Shown here: positions 1-6,412 of the stretch, in pieces
Layout: each line of letters begins with the position of its first letter
Position numbering within the stretch: position 1 is the stretch's first letter
Assembly (NCBI GenBank): GCA_021797365.1
Contig: JAJZZU010000106.1
Span: 1-7,794 of the forward strand
Length of the DNA stretch: 7,794 bases
Source of the DNA: Pseudomonadota bacterium
GTDB lineage: Bacteria; Pseudomonadota; Gammaproteobacteria; Acidiferrobacterales; Acidiferrobacteraceae
Direction of reading: 5' to 3'
The notes under the pieces: model-generated
The model's input: the letters and a program-made list of their open reading frames with translations, nothing else
Database searches by the model: none
What the model was told of the DNA's origin: nothing
Translations under genes and position numbers: made by a program

Positions 1-1
1 T

Positions 2-199
2 GTCGTGCTCGCCTGCAACGACCCCGACGGTCTCGATGGCCTGTTCGGGGCGCTCTCTGGCTACGTCAATCCCTTGTCGCAGGCGCGTATGACGCGCCTG
101 CACGGGCGTCCGGCGTGGACCGCAGAGGAACTCCCCGCCAGCGCCGACTATCGCGCATCTCGCCAGCTCTTACAGTCATTATTTAGCGAATCGCCATGA
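2..199 (+). CDS. 3' end of an unidentified gene (partial)
   Basis: An open frame enters from the left edge and ends with TGA at 197-199, giving the last 65 or so residues of a protein. A GTG at position 5 lies in frame, but nothing marks it as a start and the frame is open before it, so I treat the gene as truncated by the window. The visible tail is soluble-looking, with no membrane segment or recognisable motif; it contains an Arg/Met/His-rich stretch and a Leu/Gln-rich terminal helix. I do not recognise the family. Its stop overlaps the start of the glycosylase gene (ATGA, 196-199), and codon use matches the following genes. It is therefore probably the upstream member of the same operon. 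Confidence 0.6.
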   Translation, partial: VVLACNDPDGLDGLFGALSGYVNPLSQARMTRLHGRPAWTAEELPASADYRASRQLLQSLFSESP

Positions 200-882
200 G
201 TGGGAGGGCGAGGCCTCGAGTATCGCCGAAGTCGGCTCTGTCCGACACACCGGCGCAGACGACGGCACTGTCGCGCTGCCGACGGTGTCCCAGGCTCGCG
301 ACGTTTCGCGATGAGATCAAGGGTCGCCACCCGGAGTATCGCTGCCGGCCGGTGCCGGCGTTCGGCGATGCGTCCGCGCGTCTCGTGATCGTGGGACTGG
401 CCCCGGGACTCCATGGCGCCAACGCCACCGGCCGGCCGTTTACCGGCGACTACGCAGGCATCCTGCTCTATGAGACCCTCCATCGCCTGGGGCTTGCCAA
501 CCGTGCGCAATCGCTGGCAGTCGGCGATGGGCTGGCGCTGACCGGCGCGCGTATCACTAATGCCGTGAAATGCGTGCCCCCGGCCAATCGCCCGACTGCC
601 GAAGAGATCCGAACCTGCGCGCCCTATCTCAATGCGGAGCTTGCCGCGTTACCCGAGGGTGGCGTTATCATGGCCCTGGGCCGCATCGCCCACGAGGCCG
701 TGCTGCGGGCCTTCGGCACACCGCTTGCGCGCCACCGCTTCGCGCACGGCGCGCGTCATGAGGTGGCGGGCCGGATCGTGTGGGACTCTTATCACTGCAG
801 CCGCTATAACACGCAGACACGGCGTCTGACCGCGACCATGTTCGAGGAGGTCTTTACGGCCGCTGTGCGCGAGGTGTCATGA
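196..882 (+). CDS. Family 5-type (UdgB) Fe-S uracil-DNA glycosylase
   Basis: Predicted 228-residue uracil-DNA glycosylase that removes uracil or other deaminated bases from DNA as the first step of base excision repair. Four cysteines in the spacing of Fe-S glycosylases are visible (C28, C31, C126, C141). Motif 1 is GLAPGLHGANATGRPFTG (67-84), with Ala where family 4 enzymes have an acidic residue; this is the family 5 (UdgB) signature. The TNAVKCVPPANRPT block (121-134) precedes the fourth cysteine. Motif 2 is SYHCSRYNTQT (198-208). Most relatives have His-Pro-Ser here, but this protein has His-Cys-Ser (C201). The ATG at 196 was chosen because it overlaps the upstream stop; no strong ribosome site precedes it, which suggests translational coupling. 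The stop overlaps the uvrC start in the same way. Family assignment is firm; substrate range is inferred. Confidence 0.9.
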   Translation: MSGRARPRVSPKSALSDTPAQTTALSRCRRCPRLATFRDEIKGRHPEYRCRPVPAFGDASARLVIVGLAPGLHGANATGRPFTGDYAGILLYETLHRLGLANRAQSLAVGDGLALTGARITNAVKCVPPANRPTAEEIRTCAPYLNAELAALPEGGVIMALGRIAHEAVLRAFGTPLARHRFAHGARHEVAGRIVWDSYHCSRYNTQTRRLTATMFEEVFTAAVREVS

Positions 883-2678
883 GTGATCTACGCGAGTTGG
901 TGCGGGGTTTGGGGGACTGCCCTGGGGTCTATCGCATGCTAGACGAGGGCGGGGTGGTGCTCTATGTCGGCAAGGCCGTGAGCCTACGCAAGCGCGTGAG
1001 CAGCTACCTTAGGCCCGCGAAGAGCCCACGGATCGCCTCGCTCATGGCCGCCGTGCATCATATCGAGGTCACGGTGACGCATACCGAGACCGAGGCCCTG
1101 TTGCTCGAAAATAACCTCATAAAAACTTTAAGACCTCGCTATAACGTATTGTTACGAGACGATAAAAGCTATCCCATGATCTTTTTGGGCGGGGCGTCGG
1201 ACTTCCCCCGGCTGGGGTTCCATCGCGGGGCGCGCCGCGAGCCCGGGCGGTATTTCGGGCCCTATCCCAGCGCCACGGCCGTGCGCGAGACCTTGAATCT
1301 CCTCCAGCGGGTGTTTCCGGTCCGCCAGTGCGAGGATTCCGTATTCCGCAATCGCACGCGCCCCTGTCTGCAGTACCAGATTCATCGATGCTCAGGCCCG
1401 TGCGTGGGGTTCGTGGACAAAGAAAGTTATGCGCAGGATGTTCTGCACACGCTGTGGTTTCTCGAGGGCCGCAACAAGACCCTGCTTGGTGACCTCAAGC
1501 GGCAGATGACGGAGGCTGCCGCACGGCTCGATTTCGAACAGGCGGCGCGGCTACGCGACCGCGTAGCGCTTTTGGCTGCCGCGCAGGAGCGCCAGTACGT
1601 CGATAACGACAAGGGTGATGCCGATGTCCTGGCGGTGGCCGAGGACAGGGGCGTGCTGGTGGTCGCGATCCTGGCGATACGCGGGGGGCGACAGCTCGGG
1701 TGCAAGACGCTGTTTCCGCGTGTCCCCGAGGCCATGTCCGCCGGGGAGGCGCTGGCCGCGTTTCTCCCGCAGTATTATCTCGGGCAATCGCCGCCCACGC
1801 ATATTTATATCGGCACCCCGGTTCCGGGACGCGAGTGGATCGCCCAGGCCCTGTGTGCCGACTCCGGGCATGCGGTGACGATCGCGGTACCCGCGCGCGG
1901 GATTCCCCGGCGATGGGTGGCCTTGGCGAAGACCAATGCCGCCGATGCCCTGCGCCGTCGGCAGGCGGAGCGCGCCGGCCACAGTGCGCGCTGGGCGGCG
2001 ATGATCGCGGCCCTTGGGCTGGCGGGGGCCACGCGCGTCGAGTGTTTCGACATCAGCCATACGCAAGGGGAGCTGCCTGTAGCCTCGTGCGTGGTGTTCG
2101 GTCCGGATGGGCCGATCAAGAGCGACTATCGGCGTTTTCATATCGAAGACGTAGGCGCTGGTGACGATTATGCGGCCATCGGTCAGGCGGTCGCGCGCCG
2201 TTACGCCAAGGCCCCGCTGCCCGATCTCGTGTTGATCGACGGCGGTGCGGGCCAGGTGGCTCGTGCCGAAGAGGCCTTGCGGGCGCTCGGACGGCAGGCG
2301 CGCGTGCTCGGTATCGCCAAGGGGCCGGAGCGCCGATTCGGGGATGAAGAGTTCCATGAACCGGGGCGCGCCGAGCCTTTCACTCTCGATCACGCGCCCG
2401 CAGCCTTGGTGTTTCTGGCGTCCGTGCGCGATGAGGCCCACCGGTTCGCCATAACTGGGCACCGCGCGCGGCGCGCCAAGGCGCGGCTCGTGTCGGAACT
2501 CGACACCATCCCCGGGGTCGGGCCAAAGCGCCGCCAGACCCTGATCAAGGCCTTGGGCGGCGCACGTTTCGTGGCGCAGGCCGAACTCGCCGATCTCGAG
2601 AGACTCCCAGGCATCAGCAAGGGACTGGCGCGGCGCATCTACGACATCTTTCATGCCAAAGGCGAACCGTGCCCCTGA
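879..2678 (+). CDS. uvrC: UvrABC excinuclease subunit C
   Basis: UvrC (599 residues, normal length) makes the 3' and 5' incisions around bulky lesions bound by UvrB in nucleotide excision repair. The N-terminal GIY-YIG nuclease domain is seen as GVY (16-18), YVGK (29-32), R37 and E72. A UVR motif for UvrB contact spans about 202-237. The C-terminal RNase H-like nuclease keeps D391 (CFDISHTQG), D454 (LVLIDGG) and H521 (RDEAHRF). Two helix-hairpin-helix motifs follow (IPGVGPKRR and LPGISKGLARR, about 544-590). The ATG at 879 overlaps the glycosylase stop (ATGA) with GAGG just before it. The gene's end overlaps pgsA by 10 bases. Oddity: codons 78-98 (1110-1172) are only about 32% G+C and rich in rare codons, in an otherwise G+C-rich gene. 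Confidence 0.98.
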   Translation: MSDLRELVRGLGDCPGVYRMLDEGGVVLYVGKAVSLRKRVSSYLRPAKSPRIASLMAAVHHIEVTVTHTETEALLLENNLIKTLRPRYNVLLRDDKSYPMIFLGGASDFPRLGFHRGARREPGRYFGPYPSATAVRETLNLLQRVFPVRQCEDSVFRNRTRPCLQYQIHRCSGPCVGFVDKESYAQDVLHTLWFLEGRNKTLLGDLKRQMTEAAARLDFEQAARLRDRVALLAAAQERQYVDNDKGDADVLAVAEDRGVLVVAILAIRGGRQLGCKTLFPRVPEAMSAGEALAAFLPQYYLGQSPPTHIYIGTPVPGREWIAQALCADSGHAVTIAVPARGIPRRWVALAKTNAADALRRRQAERAGHSARWAAMIAALGLAGATRVECFDISHTQGELPVASCVVFGPDGPIKSDYRRFHIEDVGAGDDYAAIGQAVARRYAKAPLPDLVLIDGGAGQVARAEEALRALGRQARVLGIAKGPERRFGDEEFHEPGRAEPFTLDHAPAALVFLASVRDEAHRFAITGHRARRAKARLVSELDTIPGVGPKRRQTLIKALGGARFVAQAELADLERLPGISKGLARRIYDIFHAKGEPCP

Positions 2679-3262
2679 ACGCACCCAATATCCTGACGCT
2701 ACTCCGGATCGCACTCATTCCGGTGTTCGTGCTCGTGTATTTCCTTCCGGTCTCATGGGCCAATGTCGGGACCGCGGGATTCTTTTTGCTGGCGGCCCTC
2801 ACGGACTGGCTGGATGGGTATCTCGCGCGGCGATGGAACCAGTCGTCGGCGTTCGGGGCGTTTCTCGATCCGGTGGCGGACAAACTCATGGTAGCCACGG
2901 CGCTCATCATGATCGTGGCCAATCCCAAATTGCATCCACCACTGCTCAGCACCTCGCTCTTTTCCGTCGTGGTGTTGGTCATCATCGGTCGCGAGATCGC
3001 AGTCTCGGCATTGCGCGAGTGGATGGCGGAGGTGGGTAAGCGCAAGAGTGTCGCGGTGTCGGTGGTGGGCAAGTTCAAGACCGGCGTGCAGATGGTGGCG
3101 ATCCTGCTATTGCTCTACGAGCGGCCGGTCATAGGTGTCTCGGCGTTCCGGGCCGGCGAACTCCTTCTTTATATTGCAGCCCTGCTCACGCTCTGGTCGA
3201 TGGGCGTCTATCTGAAGGCGGCGTGGCCGGAACTGACGAGAGGGGAGGGCGAGAGTCGGTAG
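2669..3262 (+). CDS. pgsA: CDP-diacylglycerol-glycerol-3-phosphate 3-phosphatidyltransferase
   Basis: Inner-membrane enzyme that joins CDP-diacylglycerol and glycerol-3-phosphate to make phosphatidylglycerophosphate, the committed step to phosphatidylglycerol and cardiolipin. The CDP-alcohol phosphatidyltransferase signature is complete: D46, D49-G50, A53-R54, G63, D67 and D71 in the spacing DG-x2-AR-x8-G-x3-D-x3-D. Hydrophobic segments lie at about 8-28, 33-45, 73-84, 97-115, 139-150 and 165-187. The REWMAEVGKR stretch (116-125) is also typical. At 197 residues it is slightly longer than the E. coli enzyme. The GTG start at 2669 is chosen because NAPNILTLLR then aligns directly with the E. 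coli N-terminus; it sits inside the last codons of uvrC, so translation is probably coupled. No intrinsic terminator with a T-tract follows. Confidence 0.97.
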   Translation: MPLNAPNILTLLRIALIPVFVLVYFLPVSWANVGTAGFFLLAALTDWLDGYLARRWNQSSAFGAFLDPVADKLMVATALIMIVANPKLHPPLLSTSLFSVVVLVIIGREIAVSALREWMAEVGKRKSVAVSVVGKFKTGVQMVAILLLLYERPVIGVSAFRAGELLLYIAALLTLWSMGVYLKAAWPELTRGEGESR

Positions 3263-3275
3263 AGAAATGTTTTAC

Positions 3276-3296
3276 GCCCTTGTTGATTGCAAGGGC
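3276..3296 (+). other. Stem-loop just after pgsA
   Basis: GCCCTTG (3276-3282) and CAAGGGC (3290-3296) form a perfect 7-bp stem with a 7-base loop, 13 bases after the pgsA stop. It could end or stabilise the operon mRNA. It is not a standard intrinsic terminator because CGTTGG, not a T-run, follows it. A further AAGGGC at 3307-3312 could compete for the 5' arm, allowing an alternative fold. Confidence 0.45.
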
Positions 3297-3317
3297 CGTT
3301 GGCCTTAAGGGCTACAC

Positions 3318-3336
3318 CTCCCGCAAGCGGCGGGAG
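3318..3336 (+). other. Strong G+C hairpin
   Basis: CTCCCGC (3318-3324) pairs perfectly with GCGGGAG (3330-3336) around the 5-base loop AAGCG. No T-tract follows on either strand. Together with the preceding stem-loop it makes a compact folded segment of unknown role. Confidence 0.45.
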
Positions 3337-3612
3337 TTCCCGAAGCGCAAGCGCCTCTCTGTGGCCGGGATCCGCCCTGGACGCAGGCGTATAGCCTGGG
3401 GACGGCGGGCGCGGTTTCCGTGAGGGTCATCCGTCGATACCGTGCGCAGTGCCTGGGAACATAGCCGTCCACCCGGCGGCGACGCTCTCACCCCCAGCCC
3501 CCGAAAGGGATGGATATTCGCGCGCTCTTCTATAACGCGCAGTTGGGTGTCTCATGACACAACAGGCCGCAAATCAGGAAGGCCTTTGAGGCGAGCCGCC
3601 ACCAGCAATCAT

Positions 3613-3931
3613 CTAAGATGCCAGATCGTCTTCGGAGTTACCCCAAAGGATCGTTTCATAGTCTCGGCCCCCGTAGTAGGCGCCGATGATCGACACAATC
3701 CGCGCCTCGGTGTCTACGAGGAACGCAATCACAGCACGACGACGGTAGTTTGTGATGCGCAAGCCCGCTAGAAGGTCGTCACGCCCGCGGCCACGCATCG
3801 GGAACGTGGCGCTTCGCAATACGTGATAATGGCATCGACGTAACGACTGGCGAAGCGATCTTGCTGATGTAATCCTCGAGTTCTGCAAGCTGGTCGCGGG
3901 CTGCGGGAGAAAACGGGATCGTGTAGCTTAT
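3613..3931 (-). pseudogene. parE: Decayed ParE/RelE-superfamily toxin
   Basis: Remnant of a ParE-type toxin; in the family these act on gyrase or related targets and are neutralised by ParD. Pieces of the family pattern survive in different frames. The N-terminus (ISYTIPFSPAARDQLAELEDYISKI) is in one frame, the middle (ASRYVDAIITYCEA) in a second, and the C-terminus (TFPMRGRGRDDLLAGLR, then AYYGGRDYETIL) in a third, ending at TAG 3613-3615. The frame breaks fall near 3846-3860 and 3808-3812; the second is consistent with loss of four bases. The codon at the expected start is ATA (3931-3929); an ancestral ATG overlapping a TGA stop of parD (ATGA) would explain the arrangement. No full-length toxin can be made. 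The family call rests on pattern recognition. Confidence 0.8.
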
Positions 3932-4207
3932 GTCCGGGTCTTGGCGACCACCTTCCTGCGTTTCACCAAATGCTCGCGCACTGGTCTGCAGTAAGGGCCT
4001 GCCCGGGCCCGCTCGCAACGCCTCCGCTGCTGGCACCACAGTGTCGCGCAGCCACTTCTCCACGACTTGGTCACGTGCGAGTAGCGCCCGCAGGCCGTCC
4101 CGGATGAGCTCGCTTTCGGTGGCGTACTCACCCGAGCGCACCTTGTCCTTCACCGCGTCGGCCATTTCCTTGGGTAGAGTGATGCTGATCTGTTGAGTCG
4201 TTCGCAT
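3928..4207 (-). pseudogene. parD: Frameshifted ParD-type antitoxin
   Basis: N-terminal ribbon-helix-helix antitoxin sequence is clear: QQISITLPKEMADAVKDKV followed by SGEYATESELIRDGLRAL (residues 5-42), the CopG/ParD DNA-binding fold that normally represses its own promoter and binds ParE. After residue 70 the frame breaks. Restoring one G near 3997/3998 and one near 3980/3981 recovers a natural ParD tail (ALTADQVREHLVKRR and so on), ending at TAA 3928-3930, for 93 residues in all, the usual ParD length. Without repair, the frame runs on into the parE N-terminal frame and would give a 142-residue chimera ending at 3779. The first 70 residues could still be made, so residual operator binding is possible. 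The ATG at 4207 lacks a clear ribosome site. Confidence 0.8.
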
Positions 4208-4345
4208 GCGGGAACTCGGGCGAATGAGGGGAACGCGCTCCGATCAAGGACGACGTTTGACGCGACCCTGTTGTGGCCCCCAAAGCCGCAGACTGGCTAT
4301 GTGCGGATCAAACCACCTCACGTAAGTCCATGTCGACATGAATGT

Positions 4346-4371
4346 GACTAATGCCGTTAACGGCATTAGTC
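4346..4371. repeat. Perfect 26-bp palindrome beside the RIT left end
   Basis: GACTAATGCCGTT (4346-4358) is followed immediately by its exact reverse complement (4359-4371), with no spacer. It ends 3 bases before the left terminal repeat of the RIT element. A gapless 26-bp palindrome suits binding of a symmetric protein dimer better than an RNA hairpin. It may be the site the element inserted next to, or a recombinase or repressor site. Its internal CTAATGCC also occurs at 7724-7731, inside the right end of the element. Confidence 0.85.
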
Positions 4372-4374
4372 GCG

Positions 4375-4407
4375 TTATTCCGCGTCACGGATTATTCCGC
4401 GTCACGG
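4375..4407. repeat. RIT left terminal repeat, doubled unit
   Basis: Two identical 16-bp units, TTATTCCGCGTCACGG, occupy 4375-4390 and 4392-4407, separated by one A (17-bp period). The first 26 bases of this block are the exact reverse complement of the last 26 bases of the element. The period and unit size fit two adjacent recombinase-protomer sites; that reading is inferred. Confidence 0.92.
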
Positions 4408-4456
4408 TGCAGCGCTGCGATTTCGCGGCGGATCGCGGATCAATGGCACGCCCGGT

Positions 4457-4467
4457 CGCGGCATAAT
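4457..4467. repeat. RIT left subterminal inverted site
   Basis: CGCGGCATAAT is the reverse complement of ATTATGCCGCG at 7691-7701, and both are variants of the terminal unit (ATTATTCCGCG). Here the site points opposite to the terminal units, lies 82-92 bp from the left end, and its last base is the first base of the ritC stop codon (4467-4469 on the forward strand). Confidence 0.65.
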
Positions 4468-5465
4468 TACAGGCCCTCGAGGAACGTAAGCAGCCGATCG
4501 GGGGCGTGGAAGCGGCGGGGCGCAATGCCCGCGGAGGTCGCATGCGCCAGCGCCTGCTCCTTCAGGCGCATGTCGGCATGCAGATAAATCTCCGTGGACT
4601 GCGTCGATTCGTGTCCGAGCCACAGGGCGATGACCGTGATATCGACGCCGCTTTGCAGCAGGGCCATGGCCGCGGCGTGTCGCAGCGTGTGCGGGGTGAC
4701 GCGCTTGGTCTTTAACGAGGGGCAGGCTCGGCCGGCGGTCGCCGTGTGCCGCGCCACGATGCCTGCCAGGGCATCTGCGCTCAAGGCGCCGCCACCCCGG
4801 GCGCTCGGAAAGACCGGATCCGCAGGATCCCCTCGGCGTTCGCATAGCCATGCCTTGAGGAGGGCCGCCACTTCGGGGCGCAACGGGGTGCAGCGCGTCT
4901 TGCGTCCTTTGCCGAGACAGCGTACATGGGGTCCTGTGCCGATCGCGACGTCCCGGCAGCAAAGCTGCCGGATCTCACTGCTGCGCAGGCCGGTCTGGAG
5001 GGCCAGTGCCAAGAGGGTGCGATCCCGCCGGCCGATCCAGGTCCCGGCATCCGGGGCGGCGATGAGCGCCTGCGCCTCCTCCGGGGTGAGAAACGCCACC
5101 GGCCCGCGCTCGAAGCGCTTGGGCGGAATCGCGAGGATGCGCTGACACTGCAAACTGCGCGCCGGTTCGGCCAGCGCCACGTAGCGAAAGAAGCCGTGAA
5201 GGGCCGCGAGCCGCTGATTGCGGGTGCGCGCCCCATTGCCCCGCTCACGCTCCAGATACTCGAGGAACGCCTCCAGGAGCGGGGCATCGAGCTGCTCGAG
5301 GCGCAGCGCCGACGGGGTGCAGTGCAGGTGTGCCGCGGCAAAGCGCAACAGCAGGCGGAAGGTGTCGCGGTAGCCTCCCACGGTGTGCGGACTCGCACCC
5401 TGGCTCCCAAGCAACCGCTCGGTGAAGAATTGCTGCAGCAAGGCCGGGAATGTCGTCGGGCTCAT
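4467..5465 (-). CDS. ritC: RIT tyrosine recombinase C
   Basis: Third gene of the trio, 332 residues, a XerC/D-like tyrosine recombinase. The N-terminal core-binding (SAM-like) domain covers about 8-110 (FFTERLLGSQGASPHTVGGY, then RNQRLAALHGFFRYV). The catalytic domain keeps every key residue: R161 (TGLRSSEI), K186 (LGKGRKTR), H259 and R262 (PHTLRH), H285 (LGHES) and nucleophile Y294 (TEIYLH). The start at 5465 is chosen because its ATG overlaps the ritB stop (ATGA) and is preceded by GGGAGG at a 6-base distance. A longer in-frame extension upstream exists but lies wholly within ritB and shows no domain. It probably acts with RitA and RitB at the element ends. Confidence 0.93.
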   Translation of the reverse strand: MSPTTFPALLQQFFTERLLGSQGASPHTVGGYRDTFRLLLRFAAAHLHCTPSALRLEQLDAPLLEAFLEYLERERGNGARTRNQRLAALHGFFRYVALAEPARSLQCQRILAIPPKRFERGPVAFLTPEEAQALIAAPDAGTWIGRRDRTLLALALQTGLRSSEIRQLCCRDVAIGTGPHVRCLGKGRKTRCTPLRPEVAALLKAWLCERRGDPADPVFPSARGGGALSADALAGIVARHTATAGRACPSLKTKRVTPHTLRHAAAMALLQSGVDITVIALWLGHESTQSTEIYLHADMRLKEQALAHATSAGIAPRRFHAPDRLLTFLEGL

Positions 5466-6412
5466 CGTGCACCTCCCGTATCCGCACGCCCGCTTTGGCG
5501 TTCGGTGGCCAACATCAGCAGTTCCGGCACGGCCTCGATGTACCAGTAGGTGAGGCCAACTTCGGTGTGGCCGACATACGTCGCAAGCTTCGGCAGCTCG
5601 CGCGTGACATCCGCCCCGGCGCGGTACCATGCCACCAGCCGGCCGGTGACGAACGAGTGGCGAAAGTCCTGCAGCCGCGGCCCGCGGCCAGCGCGGGGCG
5701 AACCGTTTGCAGGGCGCAGGCCGACGGCGCGGGAGAGTCTGACGAACATCCGCCGGACGCTGGAGCCGGCGAGGCGCCGCCCCCGCTCGGAGAGCAGGAA
5801 CGCCGGGGTCTGCGGATGCGGACACAACGCGTCGCGTCGCGCGGCATAGTGCGCGAGCGCGAGGCGCGTAGTGGCGGCGATGGGCACGAGGCGGGACTTG
5901 CCGAACTTGGTCTCGCGGATGAAGAGGATCCCGTTCTGGAGATCCACGTCACTGCGATCCAGCGCGAGCGCCTCGCCCGGACGCAGACCGGTGGCGGCGA
6001 GTAGCCCGATGAGCGTCGTATACGTCAGTGCACGCAGGCCGGTGGGTGATCGGCATTGCGCCGCCGCGGCCATCAGGGCTTGCGTCTGCGCCTCCGTGTA
6101 GATATGGGGGCGGGGGCGGCGGTGCCGTGAGGACACCAGATGCCGAGGGGGCACTTCGGTCTGCGGATCGAAGGCACTCCACCAGGCCGCGAACTTCCGC
6201 ACCATCGAGAGCCTCCGGCCCCAGGTAGCCTTCTGCACGCCGGGACGGGCGGTCGCCCAGCGCAGCGCCAACGCCGTGGTGATGTGCGCGGAGCCCTCCT
6301 GTTCGAGAAATGTGACGAACTGCCGGAGTGTGTTAGCCGGCTCCGCCAGCCGCGTCCCGAGGGCGCGGCGCACCGTGATGTATTGGGTCAGGGCCTCCCC
6401 AAGCGCGCTCAT
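5462..6412 (-). CDS. ritB: RIT tyrosine recombinase B with altered active site
   Basis: Second gene of the trio, 316 residues from the ATG at 6412, which overlaps the ritA stop (ATGA) and has GGAGG 6 bases upstream; an in-frame ATG 24 bases earlier lies inside ritA and is less likely. The SAM-like core-binding domain spans about 1-95. The catalytic domain has R144 (ATGLRPGEAL), K169 (ETKFGKSRLVP), R251 within LQDFRHSF, H282 (YVGHTEV) and Y291 (TYWYIEAVPELL), with the normal 9-residue His-to-Tyr step. The box-II His expected before DFRH is Q248 (codon CAG, 5671-5669). That is one base from a His codon. The TYWY-x-AVPELL tail is, as I recall, typical of RitB proteins. It may be catalytically weak or mainly structural in the recombination complex. 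Confidence 0.92.
   Translation of the reverse strand: MSALGEALTQYITVRRALGTRLAEPANTLRQFVTFLEQEGSAHITTALALRWATARPGVQKATWGRRLSMVRKFAAWWSAFDPQTEVPPRHLVSSRHRRPRPHIYTEAQTQALMAAAAQCRSPTGLRALTYTTLIGLLAATGLRPGEALALDRSDVDLQNGILFIRETKFGKSRLVPIAATTRLALAHYAARRDALCPHPQTPAFLLSERGRRLAGSSVRRMFVRLSRAVGLRPANGSPRAGRGPRLQDFRHSFVTGRLVAWYRAGADVTRELPKLATYVGHTEVGLTYWYIEAVPELLMLATERQSGRADTGGAR

Larger units (their letters stand above)
3263..3612. other. Non-coding stretch after pgsA with hairpins; no identified gene
   Basis: About 350 bases separate pgsA from the remnant toxin gene. I find no convincing protein gene here and no tRNA, although tRNA genes follow pgsA in E. coli. The first 75 bases are strongly self-complementary: hairpins at 3276-3296 and 3318-3336, AAGGGCC-GTT-GGCCTT between them, and the short palindromes CCGCAAGCGG and GCGCAAGCGC. 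The rest (about 3360-3612) is G+C-rich and featureless, apart from GCGCG/CGCGC arms around 3520-3540. It may be a structured 3' UTR, a small RNA, or an eroded end of an IS200/IS605-like element; the sequence does not decide between these. Confidence 0.5.

Noticed and set aside
1551..2714. Long open frame antisense to uvrC
   Set aside because: It is the mirror of a G+C-rich gene with clear UvrC domains on the other strand; the antisense product shows no family pattern.
3554..3589. Tiny frame MTQQAANQEGL
   Set aside because: Eleven residues with no ribosome site or context; too short to support.
3263..3612. tRNA genes or 6S/4.5S-like RNA after pgsA
   Set aside because: No T-loop consensus, cloverleaf or 3' CCA is visible, and the segment does not resemble the 6S or SRP RNA sequences I know.
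4375..4407. CRISPR or iteron array
   Set aside because: Only two adjacent copies with one base between them, and both occur as part of the element's terminal inverted repeat.
4428..4441. Tandem GCGGATC pair
   Set aside because: Two 7-bp copies in G+C-rich DNA are within chance expectation and do not match the element's recombinase-like unit.
5466..5825. N-terminal extension of ritC to about 452 residues
   Set aside because: The added 120 residues lie wholly inside ritB, have no recombinase features, and the ATGA overlap with GGGAGG favours the start at 5465.
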